Below the pieces are notes generated by a model, which saw only the letters and a program-made list of their open reading frames with translations, was not told the DNA's origin and did not search any database. Shown piece after piece: positions 61,353 to 64,000 of a stretch of DNA of 64,000 bases. The stretch lies in assembly GCF_039543205.1 (NCBI RefSeq), contig NZ_BAABJH010000001.1, forward strand, positions 124,001 to 188,000, written 5' to 3'. Within the stretch, counting starts at the first letter, position 1; the number at the start of each line of letters is the position of its first letter. Source of the stretch: Flaviramulus_B aquimarinus. GTDB lineage: Bacteria; Bacteroidota; Bacteroidia; Flavobacteriales; Flavobacteriaceae. The position numbers and the translations under genes were made by a program.

Positions 61353-62546
61353 ATGAACAAAATAATAGCTAGTGTCTGTTTTCTTGTAGTATTCATTAAC
61401 TTATCCAACGCCCAAAAAAACTATTTTAAAACGGGTCATTCTATTCCTAAAAATTATTACACGGAAATCAACTATGAAGATATTAATAGTAAAATAATTA
61501 TTCCCGTTACTATTGAAGGTGAAACATATCGTTTTCTTTTTGATACTGGAGCTCCAAATCTAATTTCAAAAAACATTTGGGAGAAAATAGGCTCCAAAAC
61601 AATGAAACAAATTACCGTATCTGATGCTAATCAAAAAAAGCAACGTATGGAGCTTGCCAGTATACCTCATTTAACTATTGGCAATGTATCATTTAAAAAC
61701 ACAATAGCGTTGGTATTTAATAATAAAAATAATTTTGTTTTTGATTGTTTCGGCATTGATGGTATAATAGGTAGTAACCTTTTAAGAAAATCGATCGTTC
61801 AAATACAATCAAAACAGAAGTTACTTATTTTAACTAATGATTCAAAAAAGTTACACCTTAATAAAAAGTACGCTTCAAAATTAATGCTTGTTGGAAATCA
61901 AAGTAGTCCATACATCAATATAGTGTTAAAAGGAGAAGATTCAGGAACAGAAAACCTATTATTTGACACTGGTGCAAGTGGATTTTACGATCTTAATAAA
62001 AAGAATTTTATACTTTTAAGTAAAAAGAATATCGTAAAAATTATTTCCAAAGGAAATGGTTCTTCTAGCCTTGGTATGTTTGGTATTGCTAATGAGAGTG
62101 AACAATATCGTGTAAAAATACCAGAACTTAAAATAAACAATCAAGTATTTAAAAATGTTATAACCACAACTGGAAATGATAATAATTCTAGAATAGGGTC
62201 TGATATTTTGAATTATGGAATTGTAACATTAAATTTCATAAAAAAGATGTTTTATTTTGAAGCTTTTAAATCGGTAAAAAACCTTAACAAAAAACTTTTT
62301 GGTTTCTCACCAACTATTTCAAATAACAAACTCATTGTTGGATTTGTTTGGGACGATTTATTAAAAGACAAAATTCAATATGGTGATGAAATAATAGAAA
62401 TTAATAACATAAACATTGAAAATACAGATATTTGCGATTTAATCAATAAAAAATCCGTGTTCAAAGAAAACAACACCTTAGAGCTGGTATTTAAAAATAG
62501 TAAAGGTGAAAAAAATAAGCTCTTAGTTAAAAAACAATTTCGTTAG
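61353..62546 (+). CDS. Secreted retropepsin-like aspartic protease with PDZ domain
   Basis: A signal peptide (about 1-20) precedes two aspartic-protease half sites, FLFDTGAPNLIS (about D64) and LLFDTGASGFYDL (about D204), each with the D-T-G-A motif and a nearby hydrophobic-hydrophobic-G segment (IDGIIGSNLL and SRIGSDILNYG). A C-terminal PDZ-like domain contains DDLLKDKIQYGDEIIEINNINIEN. The bacterial aspartyl protease family in Bacteroidota has this order. It follows the TonB receptor by 15 bases, perhaps processing proteins linked to that system. Confidence 0.87.
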   Translation: MNKIIASVCFLVVFINLSNAQKNYFKTGHSIPKNYYTEINYEDINSKIIIPVTIEGETYRFLFDTGAPNLISKNIWEKIGSKTMKQITVSDANQKKQRMELASIPHLTIGNVSFKNTIALVFNNKNNFVFDCFGIDGIIGSNLLRKSIVQIQSKQKLLILTNDSKKLHLNKKYASKLMLVGNQSSPYINIVLKGEDSGTENLLFDTGASGFYDLNKKNFILLSKKNIVKIISKGNGSSSLGMFGIANESEQYRVKIPELKINNQVFKNVITTTGNDNNSRIGSDILNYGIVTLNFIKKMFYFEAFKSVKNLNKKLFGFSPTISNNKLIVGFVWDDLLKDKIQYGDEIIEINNINIENTDICDLINKKSVFKENNTLELVFKNSKGEKNKLLVKKQFR

Positions 62547-62699
62547 AATACATATAAAACTTTCACAAACTTACTTAGCACTTTAATTAAAGAGTCTCAT
62601 AAAAAAGCTTAACAATAAATAAGCCTAAGGTGTTGAAAGCTTAGAAATCATTACATTAAAATTAGATAATTCCATAAAATATCAGTCAATTCTTTTCAG

Positions 62700-63839
62700 T
62701 TAAATAAACGCTTTTAACACCGCTATTACATAATCAACATCTTCTTTAGTATTATAAATACTAAATGAAAATCGAATTGAGGGTTTTTGTAAATCTTCAT
62801 CACTCAAGATTTGAGATAACACGTGCGAATTTTGAGAACTACCACTTTGGCAAGCACTACCTTTTGAGCAAGCAATACCTTTTAAATCCAACTGAAACAA
62901 TAACATAGCCGCTTTTTTAGGTGGTATAGGTAAACACACATTTACAAGCGTAAAGGTGCTCTTATTCAAATCTGCAGAATGACCATTAAAGGTAACTTCA
63001 GGAATATCAAATTTAATCTTATTGATAAAATATTGCTTCAATTCTTTAACATAAAGCTTCTCTTTATCAAGATTCTTATAAGCCATTTTAAGAGCCATTT
63101 CCAGCCCAACAATATTATGTATACTTTCAGTTCCTGCACGTAGTCCCCGCTCCTGATCTCCTCCAATAATTTGTGGTTTAAGCCCAGTGTTTTTTCTAAC
63201 AAAAGTAAAACCAACACCTTTTGGCCCATGAAATTTATGAGCGGATGCAGCTAAAAAATCAACTTTAATGTCTTGTAGATCCAAATTATAATGCCCAACA
63301 GATTGCACTGCATCACTATGAAATAAAGCATCATTGGCTTTGCATAAATCAGCTACACGCTTAATATTTAAAATATTTCCTATTTCATTGTTAATATGCA
63401 TTAAGCTTACAAGCGTTTTTTTATCTGCTTGCAACAAGGTCTCTAAATGCACATAATCTATATTGCCATGAGCATCCAAATTTACATAACTTAAAGAAAA
63501 TTTATGTGTCTTTTGGAGTTCCTCTATAGTGTGCAAAACAGCATGATGCTCAATTTTAGATGTAACAATATGAGAAACCTCCAAATCTTTAATAGCACTT
63601 TTTAACACTAAATTGTCAGCCTCGGTACCTCCAGAAGTAAAAATAATTTCACTCGCAGACACATTCAAACAACTTGCAATTGTTTTTCTTGATTGCTCTA
63701 TTAAAGATTTAGAAGACCTTCCAAAACTATGTGAAGATGAAGGGTTTCCGAAATTATATCTCATAACATCAGTTATAGCATCAATAACATCTTCACGCAT
63801 TTGTGTTGTCGCTGCATTATCAAAATAAACTGAATCCAT
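62700..63839 (-). CDS. Cysteine desulfurase (NifS/IscS family)
   Basis: This PLP enzyme removes sulfur from cysteine for iron-sulfur clusters or tRNA thiolation. The 379 residues show VYFDNAATTQMREDV, EIIFTSGGTEADNLVL, SKIEHHAVL, NNEIGNILNI, the PLP-binding lysine K202 in AASAHKFHGPKGVG, and the active-site loop with C330 in KGSACQSGS. It is the class I NifS/IscS type rather than SufS (class II). No iscU or hsc genes are adjacent. The gene converges with the aspartic protease gene. Confidence 0.92.
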   Translation of the reverse strand: MDSVYFDNAATTQMREDVIDAITDVMRYNFGNPSSSHSFGRSSKSLIEQSRKTIASCLNVSASEIIFTSGGTEADNLVLKSAIKDLEVSHIVTSKIEHHAVLHTIEELQKTHKFSLSYVNLDAHGNIDYVHLETLLQADKKTLVSLMHINNEIGNILNIKRVADLCKANDALFHSDAVQSVGHYNLDLQDIKVDFLAASAHKFHGPKGVGFTFVRKNTGLKPQIIGGDQERGLRAGTESIHNIVGLEMALKMAYKNLDKEKLYVKELKQYFINKIKFDIPEVTFNGHSADLNKSTFTLVNVCLPIPPKKAAMLLFQLDLKGIACSKGSACQSGSSQNSHVLSQILSDEDLQKPSIRFSFSIYNTKEDVDYVIAVLKAFI

Positions 63840-63956
63840 AGTCTTCTTTTTGTTTTATAAAAGTATTGCAATTAAATAATTCAATGACTTATAAAGTCCA
63901 AAAATACTTGAAATAAAATTATTATCAATAAGCTGCGTTATAAATAACAATTCTAT

Positions 63957-63964
63957 TATTTTTG
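63957..63964 (+). promoter_or_regulatory. Candidate -7 promoter element
   Basis: TATTTTTG is a perfect TAnnTTTG match, 17 bases before an ATG. The -33 partner is weak (CTG at 63933-63935, spacing 21). Confidence 0.4.
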
Positions 63965-63981
63965 CTTAAAACCCAAATACA

Positions 63982-64000
63982 ATGCGTCAATTATTTTTTG
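63982..64000 (+). CDS. Start of a gene running off the window
   Basis: ATG followed by five to six codons (MRQLFF...) begins here, behind a good -7 element. Nothing can be said about the product. It is divergent from the cysteine desulfurase gene. Confidence 0.4.

Noticed and set aside
62590..62640. Imperfect hairpin with AAGCTT ends between the aspartic protease and cysteine desulfurase genes
   Set aside because: The stem is interrupted and the loop is long, with no following T-run. It is not a convincing terminator.
1..64000. CRISPR arrays, insertion sequences, prophage, attachment sites, rRNA operon
   Set aside because: No regularly spaced direct repeats, transposase, phage structural genes or rRNA sequences were seen. 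The only recombinase is a housekeeping-type XerD, and the tRNA pair is not followed by an integrase.

Overview
The window looks like a chromosomal segment of a member of the Flavobacteriaceae (Bacteroidota). Evidence: strongly AT-rich DNA (by eye about one third G+C), few Shine-Dalgarno sequences, several TTG starts, some TAnnTTTG-type -7 promoter elements, and families typical of the group (GyrA followed by a TPR protein, 7TM-HD phosphodiesterase, UMF1-type MFS carrier, Bacteroidota-type outer-membrane barrels and lipoproteins). No species assignment is attempted. Region 1 (1-22195, all + strand) is a large surface-glycan locus. It opens with a nonulosonic acid (pseudaminic acid) module: end of pseB, then pseC, a hexapeptide acetyltransferase, pseF, a GNAT PseH candidate, an SDR, a metallophosphoesterase, an ATP-grasp ligase and pseI. 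It continues with a Wzx-type flippase, a DUF115/MptE-like protein, a Wzy-type polymerase, a GT2 glycosyltransferase, an ATP-grasp protein and a TupA-like ATP-grasp protein. A gene-free 0.5 kb stretch with remnants and palindromes follows. A second block then holds a UDP-sugar dehydrogenase, an extended SDR, an initiating sugar-phosphate transferase and a GT2. After an LRR lipoprotein comes the GDP-L-fucose pair gmd-fcl and a UDP-glucuronate-epimerase-like gene. No pseG is visible. Region 2 (22284-27429, - strand) is the export side: Wza-like lipoprotein, Wzc-like tyrosine autokinase/co-polymerase and a PhyH-like dioxygenase in one operon, with a separate WbqC-family gene behind it. The two regions converge on a strong bidirectional terminator at about 22240. 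Together they suggest a Wzx/Wzy-dependent, pseudaminate- and possibly fucose-containing surface polysaccharide. Region 3 (27941-64000) is mostly core genome: tRNA-Pro and tRNA-Ser, a 7TM-HD phosphodiesterase, thiolase, an NlpC/P60 hydrolase, a TPR protein, gyrA, clpC, a sigma/anti-sigma/DUF4097-like operon, secreted or lipoprotein peptidases, msrB, NDH-2, lpdA, aroQ, xerD, rny, zapA, and an M23 peptidase / TonB receptor / aspartyl protease series, ending in a cysteine desulfurase and the first codons of another gene. Between zapA and rny the - strand can fold into a 180-nt rod with a 12-bp closing stem, a good candidate for 6S RNA. The most interesting points are the pse locus without pseG but with three interposed enzymes, the three ATP-grasp proteins in one glycan locus, the DUF115 protein as a candidate nonulosonate transferase, the 6S candidate, and a 28-bp perfect palindrome over the stop codon of the NlpC/P60 gene.
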